Shown one piece after another: positions 54,183 to 61,139 of a stretch of 64,000 bases of DNA. The translations under genes were made by a program, and so were the position numbers. Within the stretch, counting starts at the first letter, position 1, and each line of letters begins with the position of its first letter. Source of the stretch: Pseudoxanthomonas sp. CF125 (lineage in GTDB: Bacteria; Pseudomonadota; Gammaproteobacteria; Xanthomonadales; Xanthomonadaceae); contig NZ_FNLD01000003.1 in the NCBI RefSeq assembly GCF_900104085.1, positions 307,001 to 371,000 on the forward strand. The letters run 5' to 3'. The notes under the pieces are model-generated. The model had not been told where the DNA came from. It searched no databases and worked only from the letters and a program-made list of their open reading frames with translations.

Positions 54183-55017
54183 CGGTCCGGCTCCTTGCGG
54201 GTCGCCATTCACGACAATGCGAGGGGACTATCCGCACTTCTGGCGCCTCTTTGCCAAGCGCATTCAATTTGGCCAGCGTATCGCGGTAGCTGCGCGTATC
54301 GCCCAGCCAGCTTGTCACTAGCGCTGGCGGTGGAATGAAGTCGCGGATGGCCTGGCTGGACCAACTGGCGTCGGCGATCAGGAATACCGGACCGCTGGCG
54401 TCCTCGAACAACAGGCCATAGTGGCCGGCGGCATGGCCAGGCAAGGCGATAAGCAACAGGCTGCGATCGCCGAACAGATCGTAGCCCGATCCGAACCGCT
54501 CGAATGGACCGGACAAAGCGACCGCGGGCCGATCTTCGAACCACTGCAACCGCGCCTGTGCGTGCGCATCAAGCAGCCCTGGCAGCAGTCCCATGCTGAG
54601 CGCGCCGACACGGCTGCGGCTTTGCATGTCCTTCCAGGCCTCGTGCGAAAGCGCGATTTTAGAATACGGAAAATCGGCGAGCCCGCCGACATGATCGCCA
54701 TGCAGATGGGAAACCACGACCCATGCGACAGCGGATGCGGGAATGCCATCGTGCTCGAGCTGCAACGACAACGCCGCGCCATCGTGCAGGCGCACCGGCG
54801 TCACCATCCGGTACAGCCGCTCCGGGAATCGTTCGGTGGCATGGAAGAAGTGCCGGGAGTAGCCGGTATCGAACAGGACGATCCCGTGCCCGGGATGCCG
54901 CAGCACCGATACCAGCGCGGGGAATTCGCATGCGCGGAGCGATCCGCCGGCCTTGGTCGCCCGTTCGGGGTGGGTGCAGTACCCGGCTTCATAGAGACGC
55001 CATTCAAGTGCCGGCAT
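54175..55017 (-). CDS. MBL-fold metallo-hydrolase
   Basis: A 280-residue metallo-beta-lactamase fold protein. The metal site is HLHGDHVGG (about residues 104-112), followed by GHAAGHYGLLF and a C-terminal acidic/histidine pattern (IADASWS; VPSHCREW). It resembles N-acyl homoserine lactonases of the AhlD/AiiA group in length and in the YCTHPERATKAGG start. In a biosynthetic operon it could hydrolyse a thioester or lactone. It overlaps both neighbours (8 and 14 bases). Lactonase activity on signalling molecules is an alternative that cannot be excluded. Confidence 0.85.
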   Translation of the reverse strand: MPALEWRLYEAGYCTHPERATKAGGSLRACEFPALVSVLRHPGHGIVLFDTGYSRHFFHATERFPERLYRMVTPVRLHDGAALSLQLEHDGIPASAVAWVVVSHLHGDHVGGLADFPYSKIALSHEAWKDMQSRSRVGALSMGLLPGLLDAHAQARLQWFEDRPAVALSGPFERFGSGYDLFGDRSLLLIALPGHAAGHYGLLFEDASGPVFLIADASWSSQAIRDFIPPPALVTSWLGDTRSYRDTLAKLNALGKEAPEVRIVPSHCREWRPARSRTDA

Positions 55018-55999
55018 GCTGTTTCCACCATCGCGCGTAACGCTCGATTCCCTGATCGATGGAGATCGCCGGTGCGTAGCCGAGTTCGCGCCGGGCCAGC
55101 GAGATATCCAGCGTCTGCGAATAGCCGAGCACGCCTACGCCGTAACGGGTCAGCCGCGGTTCGGGACGTCCGGGGCGTGCGCGTGCGATGCGTTCCGCAA
55201 TGCCTGCCATGGCCACCGCGACCCGACGCGGTACTGGGACCAGACGGACTTCGCGGCCCATGGCGGCGAACAATTTGGCGATCAGTTCGACGACCCGGAT
55301 GGGGTCGCCATTGGTGACGTTGTAGGCGCGTCCATCGGCAACGACATCGGCCTCCAGGCATTGGGCTACGAGTCGCGACAGGTTGCCGACATAGGTCACG
55401 TCGATGACTGCCCCACCGCTGTGTATCAACGGGAACCAGCCCCGGTCGGCGATCGCCATCAGCCGGGGCAGGATGGCCTGGTCGCGCTCGCCGAAGACCG
55501 CGCGCGGCCTCAGCACCAGCGCTTCCAGCCCATTGGCGGCGGCGGAGCGGACGCAGAGTTCAGACTCCCATTTGCTGCGCGCGTAGTCGGTGATCCATCG
55601 CCGCGGCGGTTCGAATCGTTCGTCGATCCCATATTGATCCGCAAAGCGGAAATGGATGCTGGGCGAACCCATGTGGATGAAACGGCGCACGCCAGCGCGC
55701 TGGCTCGCTTCCAGGATTCGACGTGTAGCGAGTACGTTGGCGCGCGAGAAGCTGTCCGCTGCGCCCCAGGGAGAAGACAATGCGGCGCAATGGACGACCG
55801 CGTCGCATGCCTCCGCCAACGGCTCGAGCGGATCGGTAGACAGGTCGGCGGCAGCCAGCTGCGCTGCCGTACCTTGCAGCAATCGCAGCCGCTCCAGGCA
55901 ACGTCCATTGGCGATGACCTGGTGCCCCGATGCTGCCAGATGAGCGGCAACATGACTGCCGATGAAGCCGGAAGCGCCAGTGACGAGGATGCGCGCCAT
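55004..55999 (-). CDS. NAD-dependent epimerase/dehydratase family protein (3-beta-HSD/OleD-like)
   Basis: A 331-residue extended SDR. It shows the NAD motif ILVTGASGFIGSH, DAVVHCAALSSPWG, the catalytic YARSK with serine in MGSPSIHF, and RPRAVFGERD. The pattern resembles 3-beta-hydroxysteroid dehydrogenase-like enzymes such as OleD, which reduce the beta-keto acid made by OleA. The gene next upstream is a KAS III, as OleA is, so reduction of a KAS III product is a natural hypothesis. No OleB/OleC homologues are present. The gap to the KAS III stop is three bases. Confidence 0.85.
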   Translation of the reverse strand: MARILVTGASGFIGSHVAAHLAASGHQVIANGRCLERLRLLQGTAAQLAAADLSTDPLEPLAEACDAVVHCAALSSPWGAADSFSRANVLATRRILEASQRAGVRRFIHMGSPSIHFRFADQYGIDERFEPPRRWITDYARSKWESELCVRSAAANGLEALVLRPRAVFGERDQAILPRLMAIADRGWFPLIHSGGAVIDVTYVGNLSRLVAQCLEADVVADGRAYNVTNGDPIRVVELIAKLFAAMGREVRLVPVPRRVAVAMAGIAERIARARPGRPEPRLTRYGVGVLGYSQTLDISLARRELGYAPAISIDQGIERYARWWKQHAGT

Positions 56000-56002
56000 G
56001 GT

Positions 56003-57019
56003 TCAGTAGCGCACCACGGCGCCGCCGAACGAAAGTCCGGCGCCCGAACCGACCAATGCGATCAGGTCTCCACGCAGGATTTCGCCCCGCTCTATGGCCC
56101 CATGCAGGGCAATGGGTATGGAGGCGGCCATCTGGTTGCCGCGCGTTTCCAGCACCCGCACCAGCATGTCGGAGCGCAGTTCCAGCGCCACTTCCAGATG
56201 CTTGAGCGCCTTGGCGCTGGCCTGGTGCGGAACCAGCTTCTTCAGATCGCCGATGGCGACACCGGAACGCGTCGATAGGCGGGCCATGAAGCGCGGCAGA
56301 TGCTGCGCGGCCAGACGATAGGTGGCCCGTCCGGACATTTCGAAATGCGCGCCCTGCTTGAACGCTTCCAAGCCGTCTGCGATCCGCAATCGCGTACCGC
56401 CGGCGCGCACTTGGCACAGCTCGGCGCCTTCGGAATAGGTTTCCATGTGCGCAGCGAGGAATTGCGAACCCTCTTCGGCAAGGCAAGCCTCGGCCACCAC
56501 GGCCGCCGCGCCATCGCCGAACAGGGGCGCGGTTTCCTGATCGTTCCAGTCCAGCCCTGCAGACGCCACTTCGCTGGAGACGATCAGTACCCTGCGATAG
56601 CGGCCGACGGCAATCGCCGCCGCGGCCAGGTCCAGGGCGACGACGAAACCAAGACAAGTCGCATTGATGTCGAATGCGGGAATTCCGCTGCCGGCAAGGC
56701 CCAGGCGGCGATGCACCAGCGCTGCGGTACAGGGAATGGCCTGCTCCATCACGCTGCACGCGGATATCACGCAGTCGAGCTGGTCGGCGCGGAGGCCCGC
56801 GCGGCGCAACGCGTCTTCAGCGGCGCGGGCGGCCATCAAAGACGCCGGTTCCTCATTGGTCGCGTAGTGCCGGTAGTCGATGCCGAGTTGCCGGCGGGTC
56901 CAGCCGGCGGGCTTGTCCCAGCGTGCGTCGAACTCCTCCGACCGGACCAGACGCGACGGGATGTACTCGCCGGTCCCTGTTATTCGGAGCGGAATCGGCG
57001 GCGGCGTTCTTTCATCCAT
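56003..57019 (-). CDS. Beta-ketoacyl-ACP synthase III-type condensing enzyme
   Basis: A 338-residue KAS III/FabH-like thiolase-fold enzyme. The catalytic cysteine is at about residue 122 (FDINATCLGF), the histidine is in VPHQAS and the asparagine in RGNQMAAS, so the Cys-His-Asn triad is complete. It condenses an acyl-CoA or acyl-ACP with malonyl-ACP, or two acyl chains in the OleA subfamily. It is the first gene of the leftward operon and probably sets its substrate class. Start choices are ATG 57019, ATG 57031 and TTG 57037; none has a strong ribosome binding site. The 205-base gap upstream carries the palindrome at 57118. Confidence 0.9.
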   Translation of the reverse strand: MDERTPPPIPLRITGTGEYIPSRLVRSEEFDARWDKPAGWTRRQLGIDYRHYATNEEPASLMAARAAEDALRRAGLRADQLDCVISACSVMEQAIPCTAALVHRRLGLAGSGIPAFDINATCLGFVVALDLAAAAIAVGRYRRVLIVSSEVASAGLDWNDQETAPLFGDGAAAVVAEACLAEEGSQFLAAHMETYSEGAELCQVRAGGTRLRIADGLEAFKQGAHFEMSGRATYRLAAQHLPRFMARLSTRSGVAIGDLKKLVPHQASAKALKHLEVALELRSDMLVRVLETRGNQMAASIPIALHGAIERGEILRGDLIALVGSGAGLSFGGAVVRY

Positions 57020-57117
57020 GTGTAGCAACATCCTCAAGGTGGCACCGGCGCTAGCCTGAGGCGCTCATGCCGTTGCTTGCAAGCCGTTCGTGGCAGGAAC
57101 ACGCCCATGGCATGCCC

Positions 57118-57136
57118 GGTATCATAATTTGATACC
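57118..57136 (-). promoter_or_regulatory. Perfect palindrome GGTATCA-N5-TGATACC, candidate operator overlapping a -10 box
   Basis: Seven-base perfect arms with a five-base AT spacer (57118-57136). Read leftward it contains TATGAT, five of six matches to the -10 consensus, placing a start near 57113, about 90 bases before the KAS III start. A dimeric repressor bound here would block the operon. No -35 box stands out. No matching regulator is adjacent; the broken XRE gene at 60687 is a possible former partner. Confidence 0.55.
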
Positions 57137-57224
57137 ACTCTCTCTAAGGAATGACTTGGAATGCCGTGTCCACGATGACAACCGCTGTCGCGGCCGGACT
57201 TCGCGCATCCCTGAATCACATGAA

Positions 57225-58472
57225 CTAGCTCCCCACTTTTCCACGCAGCGAGTACAGCGGCTCCAATACCCATTCATAGAGCTTGCGGCGCTCGCCCAGT
57301 ATGTCGGCATCCAGCCGCATGCCCGGCCGCAACGGCTCTTGTTTGCCGTAGGCGGTGATGGATTGCTCTTCCAGGGCCACCAGTACGCGGTAGTAGGGCT
57401 CCGCGCTCTGACCGTCGCCGCCGGCAGGGGTAATGGCGCTGCGCGATACACGAATCACTTTGCCGCGGTGGTGTCCGAACTTCTGGTAGGGGTACGCCTG
57501 ATAGCGCAGCAACACACTATCGCCCGGCTCAATGAAACCTACGGCCGCGCTGGGCACCAGCAACTGCGCCTGCAACCGTGAGCCCTTGGGTAAAAGACTC
57601 ATCAACGGCTGTCCGGCCTGCACCGCTTGGCCCGGTTCTATCAGGCGATTGGCGACCAGTCCTGCCAATGGCGCTCGCACCAGCAGCTCGCCGTTGGCCT
57701 CCTGCTGCACGCGCTCCTGTTCCAGCATCGCCAGATCGCGGCTGGTGGTCGCCAGCAGCCCCCTGCGCTGAGCGGGAAGTTCGCGCAAGGTCTGATCCAG
57801 CTGCGCAAGGCTGCGGCGGATCGAAGTGGCTTGCCGTTCCAGGCTTTGCTGGGCGTTGATCAGCTCGAGCAGGGATTGCTGTTGCTGATTCAACTGCACC
57901 TGGCTGACATACTTCTGATCCGCTACCAGCTGATAGCGCCCCGTGGTTTCCTTGCCGATACGCACCTGTTCGCGGCGTGTCGATATTTCGTTCTCTATTT
58001 GCGCCAGCTCGTGTTGCGCAGTGGCGCGCTGGCGGCCGATGCCCTGGACCTGCGCGTCTATCTGCTCGGCTTGCGACTGGCCCAGTTCGGTCAGGCTGTC
58101 GCGCCGGGTTTCCAGACCGCCCCTGATCACCGTCAATGCGTCGCTGCCGGCAGCGGTCACTCGCGGCACATCAATCAAGGTCAGCGCATCGTCGGCTTTC
58201 ACCTGGTCCCCTTCTTCGGGGAAGAGCCGGCCTACGACGCCATTGGTCGGCGACACGATGGTCGATAGGCCAAGGTCCGGCACGAGTTCTCCTGCAACCC
58301 GCGAGCGGCGCGTGTAGTCGCCCATGACCAGGAAACAGATCACGGCCGAGGCAGCGAGCATCGCGAAGCCGGACAACGTCCATAGCCGCAGCGGCTGAGC
58401 AAGAGAGATTCCTCCCAGCCAGCTGTTGCGCTTGGCTTCCAGCACTTCATGACGGAACAGGGAATCAGTCAT
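57225..58472 (-). CDS. HlyD-family periplasmic adaptor (type I secretion / bacteriocin export)
   Basis: A 415-residue membrane fusion protein. A cytoplasmic N-terminus (MTDSLFRHEVLEAKRNSWLGG) is followed by one transmembrane helix (about residues 33-52), a lipoyl-like domain (IVSPTNGVVGRLFPEEGDQV), a long coiled coil rich in Gln/Glu/Leu (about 110-270) and the second lipoyl half (LVRAPLAGLVANRLIEPGQAV). The RHEV(L)EAKR start is typical of adaptors paired with C39-peptidase ABC exporters of class II bacteriocins. It pairs with the ABC gene upstream but is separated from it by a 171-base repeat-bearing gap. Confidence 0.9.
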   Translation of the reverse strand: MTDSLFRHEVLEAKRNSWLGGISLAQPLRLWTLSGFAMLAASAVICFLVMGDYTRRSRVAGELVPDLGLSTIVSPTNGVVGRLFPEEGDQVKADDALTLIDVPRVTAAGSDALTVIRGGLETRRDSLTELGQSQAEQIDAQVQGIGRQRATAQHELAQIENEISTRREQVRIGKETTGRYQLVADQKYVSQVQLNQQQQSLLELINAQQSLERQATSIRRSLAQLDQTLRELPAQRRGLLATTSRDLAMLEQERVQQEANGELLVRAPLAGLVANRLIEPGQAVQAGQPLMSLLPKGSRLQAQLLVPSAAVGFIEPGDSVLLRYQAYPYQKFGHHRGKVIRVSRSAITPAGGDGQSAEPYYRVLVALEEQSITAYGKQEPLRPGMRLDADILGERRKLYEWVLEPLYSLRGKVGS

Positions 58473-58495
58473 ACGACGCGAATCCAATAACGTTC

Positions 58496-58632
58496 GTCAT
58501 TCCAGCGAAAGCTGGAAGCTGATTTTCAACAGCCGAATGGCTGGTCATCCATCTTGACTTTGCTGTTGCTTGGCTTTTGGATACCAAGAGCAAATCAAGA
58601 TCAAGATGGATTCCAGCTTTCGCTGGAATGAC
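58496..58632. repeat. GTCATTCCAGCG inverted-repeat element
   Basis: GTCATTCCAGCGAAAGCTGG at 58496 and its exact inverse ending at 58632 flank about 90 bases without a gene. The ends are related to those of the GIY-YIG element at 20991 (GTCATCCCGGCG). It lies between the HlyD and ABC genes and looks like a non-autonomous form. Confidence 0.85.
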
Positions 58633-58643
58633 GGCTGACGGGT

Positions 58644-60704
58644 TCATAGCGCCACCGCCGTCAGCGTCGCAGCCGCAGCTGCAACCCGCACCGAAAGATG
58701 CTCCTCCACAATCCGCCCACCCTGCATCACCAGCACCCGGTCCGCGCTGGCAATCGTCTCCGTCCGGTGCGCGATGATCACCTTGGTCAACTTGAGCGCG
58801 CGCACGGCCTCGTTGACCAGACGTTCGCGCGCCACATCCAGGTGACTGGTGGCTTCGTCCAGGAACAGAATGCGCGGCATGCGGTAAAGGGCGCGCGCCA
58901 GGATCACCCGCTGCTTCTGCCCGCCCGACAGTGTGGTGCCCATATCGCCGATCAGGCTGTGGTAGCCCATCGGCATGGCGACTATTTCGTCATGCACGGC
59001 CGCCAGGCGAGCGGCGGCTTCGATACGTTCGGAATCGAAGCCTTCCTCGCCGAAGGCGATGTTCTCTGCCACGCTGCCGGCGAAAAGCTGATCGTCCTGC
59101 ATCACCGCGCCGACCATCCGCCGGTAGTTGTGCGGGCCCAGCTTGGCGATATCGTGCCCGCCCGCGGCAATCGTGCCTTGCGTTGGTTTCAACAGGCCCA
59201 GCAGCAGCTTTACCAGAGTGGTCTTGCCGCAGCCCGAGGGACCGACGATGGCGACCGATTCGCCTTCCTCCACGGTGAAGCTGCAGTCCTGCAGCACCCA
59301 CGGCTCGCCTTCGGCGTAGCGGAAGTTCAGCCCTTTTATTTCCAGGCGCGTACTTGCGGGCGAAGCCTGTTCGAAGCCATGTCCGTCCAGGAGTTCCGGT
59401 TCGGCCAGTGCGATATCCGCCAGGCGTTCGCCATGCAGACGCAGCATGCGGAACTCGACCCATTTGTCGATCAGGCCACTGACCCTTCCGGCGAACTGGT
59501 CCTTGTAGGCCAGGTAGGCGATCAGCATGCCGACCGAGAACACGTTCTGCATGGCCAACAGCGCGCCTATCCAGATCACGGCGATGCGCTCGGCGCCGAA
59601 GATCAGCTGGCTGGCGGTGTTGAAGCCCAAGCCCAGTTTGGCCAGCCAGACATCGCGGTTGACGGTGTCGTTCATCAGGTTGAGGTAAATGGAACACCGG
59701 CTGCTTTCGCGTCCGGCAATCTTGACCGATTGCACGCCGCGGATCGACTCAAGCAGATGGCTTTGCTGTTTGGCGCCGGCGACCAATTGCTGCTCGGTGC
59801 CTTCACGCACCGGGCGGAAAGCCAATGCGCGAAGACCGAGGTACAGCGCTACGGCCAGCAAGGTGATCAAAGCCAATTTCCAGCTGTAGAGCAGCATCAT
59901 GCCCAAAGTCACCACGGCCATCAGTCCATCGATCAGGGCTTCGACGAAGCTTGTGGTCAGGGTGCGCTGGATGGTCTGCACGCTGCCCATGCGCGAAGTG
60001 ATGTCGCCCAGGTGGCGCTTCTCGAAGAAATCCAGCGGCAGCTTGAGCAGATGGCTGAAGACGTTGCCCATCCACTGCAGGCCGAGCCGGCTGGAGAGAT
60101 ACACCACAGACCACCCACGCAATAGTCCAATGCTTACCTGGAGGAGCAGGACCAGAGCGAAACCCAGGCCCAGCACCGTCAGCAAGCTGCGGTCGGCGGA
60201 GATCAGTACCTGGTCCACTACCCACTGCATGAAGAATGGGGCCAGGATCACGAACACTTGCAAGGCCACCGACAAAGCGAGAATCAAAGCCAGCGAACGC
60301 CACAGACCGGTGACGCGGCCGGTCAGCTGGCGAAAGGAAATGCTGGGCGCGGCTTTCTGCGGCTTGAACTCGGCAGAAGGCGTCAGCTCCAACGCTACGC
60401 CAGTGAAATGGTCGGAGATTTCGGCATAGCTGAGCTCGCGCTTGCCGAAGGCAGGGTCAAGAATGGTGATTTTCTTCTTGCCAACTTTGGCCAAAACGAC
60501 GAAGTGGTTCAAGTTCCAGTGCAGGATGCAGGGCAGCTTAAGTTCGCCCAGATGCTCCATGTCCAGCCGCAATGGGCGGCATTGAAAGCCGAGTTGCCCA
60601 GCGACCGTCATCAAGCGTGAGAGGTTGGCGCCTTTCAGCGATAGCGGGAAGCATTGGCGTAGATCGCGCAATGTGAGCTTCTGACCGTGGTGGTCGGCCA
60701 CCAT
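58644..60704 (-). CDS. C39-peptidase-type ABC exporter, N-terminally truncated (catalytic cysteine missing)
   Basis: A 686-residue ABC exporter of the bacteriocin-processing class. The peptidase domain is recognisable from MVADHHGQKLTLRDLRQCFP (ATG at 60704), with the catalytic histidine in LNHFVVLAKV and aspartate in ILDPAFG. The usual preceding segment with the active cysteine (consensus ECGLACLAMVA) is absent; upstream in-frame codons read PQAGGQLTLAEPAMVA and lack similarity. Six membrane helices follow (about 190-450), then the ATPase with Walker A GPSGCGKTT, signature LSGGQKQRV and Walker B ILFLDEATSHLD. It should still transport but not cleave leaders. The break coincides with the truncation of the facing XRE gene. 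Confidence 0.88.
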   Translation of the reverse strand: MVADHHGQKLTLRDLRQCFPLSLKGANLSRLMTVAGQLGFQCRPLRLDMEHLGELKLPCILHWNLNHFVVLAKVGKKKITILDPAFGKRELSYAEISDHFTGVALELTPSAEFKPQKAAPSISFRQLTGRVTGLWRSLALILALSVALQVFVILAPFFMQWVVDQVLISADRSLLTVLGLGFALVLLLQVSIGLLRGWSVVYLSSRLGLQWMGNVFSHLLKLPLDFFEKRHLGDITSRMGSVQTIQRTLTTSFVEALIDGLMAVVTLGMMLLYSWKLALITLLAVALYLGLRALAFRPVREGTEQQLVAGAKQQSHLLESIRGVQSVKIAGRESSRCSIYLNLMNDTVNRDVWLAKLGLGFNTASQLIFGAERIAVIWIGALLAMQNVFSVGMLIAYLAYKDQFAGRVSGLIDKWVEFRMLRLHGERLADIALAEPELLDGHGFEQASPASTRLEIKGLNFRYAEGEPWVLQDCSFTVEEGESVAIVGPSGCGKTTLVKLLLGLLKPTQGTIAAGGHDIAKLGPHNYRRMVGAVMQDDQLFAGSVAENIAFGEEGFDSERIEAAARLAAVHDEIVAMPMGYHSLIGDMGTTLSGGQKQRVILARALYRMPRILFLDEATSHLDVARERLVNEAVRALKLTKVIIAHRTETIASADRVLVMQGGRIVEEHLSVRVAAAAATLTAVAL

Positions 60705-60911
60705 AGCCGGCTCAGCCAGCGTCAATTGGCCTCCCGCTTGGGGTTGGCGCACAGCACACTGGGACATTGGGAGAACAACCGCTCTTCGCCCAATGCCTGC
60801 CATTTGCTTCGTATTGCCGAGATCACCGGTGCCGATGTCTTCTCGCTGCTGACGGGGAAGCCGTCGCTGCGTACCGACGACCCCATGCACAAGAATGAGA
60901 AGGCCGCCTGA
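60687..60911 (+). pseudogene. N-terminally truncated XRE/Cro-family regulator
   Basis: A 74-codon frame beginning at GTG 60687. From RLSQRQLASRLGLAHSTLGH it follows the XRE helix-turn-helix consensus through WENNRSSPNACHLLRIAEITGADVFSLLTG, but the normal first 15 or so residues (helix 1) are missing. The first codons instead read the opposite strand of the ABC gene. Both genes lose similarity to their families within about 5 bases of 60705, consistent with a deletion that removed their shared promoter region. A functional short protein cannot be excluded. Confidence 0.7.
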
Positions 60912-61010
60912 TGCCCGTCCGCGGGCTTTTACTCCGTGTTTCCCCAGCGGATCTTGTGGAGATCGAAGCGTCTTGGTAACGGCAACCGATGGACCTTATG
61001 TTCAAGCAAG

Positions 61011-61039
61011 AAAAAACCCCGGTCGCGGGGGTTTTTTTT
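61011..61039. terminator. Bidirectional intrinsic terminator
   Basis: A6-CCCC-GGTCGC-GGGG-T8 hairpin. It can end leftward uvrD transcription and rightward transcription from the XRE remnant. The surrounding 60912-61139 gap shows no gene. Confidence 0.85.
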
Positions 61040-61139
61040 GCCCGCTGGGACGGCGAGTCGTTTTCACGCTCTTCCGAGAACAAGCCTTCCGCGGATCAAT
61101 ACGACGTCTTACCGCAGATCGCGAACAGACTCCAGGGCG

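Noticed and set aside
54175-55017. MBL protein considered as a quorum-quenching AHL lactonase
   Set aside because: Length and HxHxDH fit, but the gene is embedded in a coupled biosynthetic operon, so I kept the general MBL call.
55004-57019. KAS III plus SDR considered as an oleABCD hydrocarbon cluster
   Set aside because: No OleB alpha/beta hydrolase or OleC adenylating enzyme is present, and the other four genes do not belong to that pathway.
57118-57136. Palindrome considered as a lux-type box because of the nearby lactonase-like MBL gene
   Set aside because: Lux boxes are about 20 bp with CTG/CAG ends; this is GGTATCA/TGATACC, and no LuxR or LuxI gene is present.
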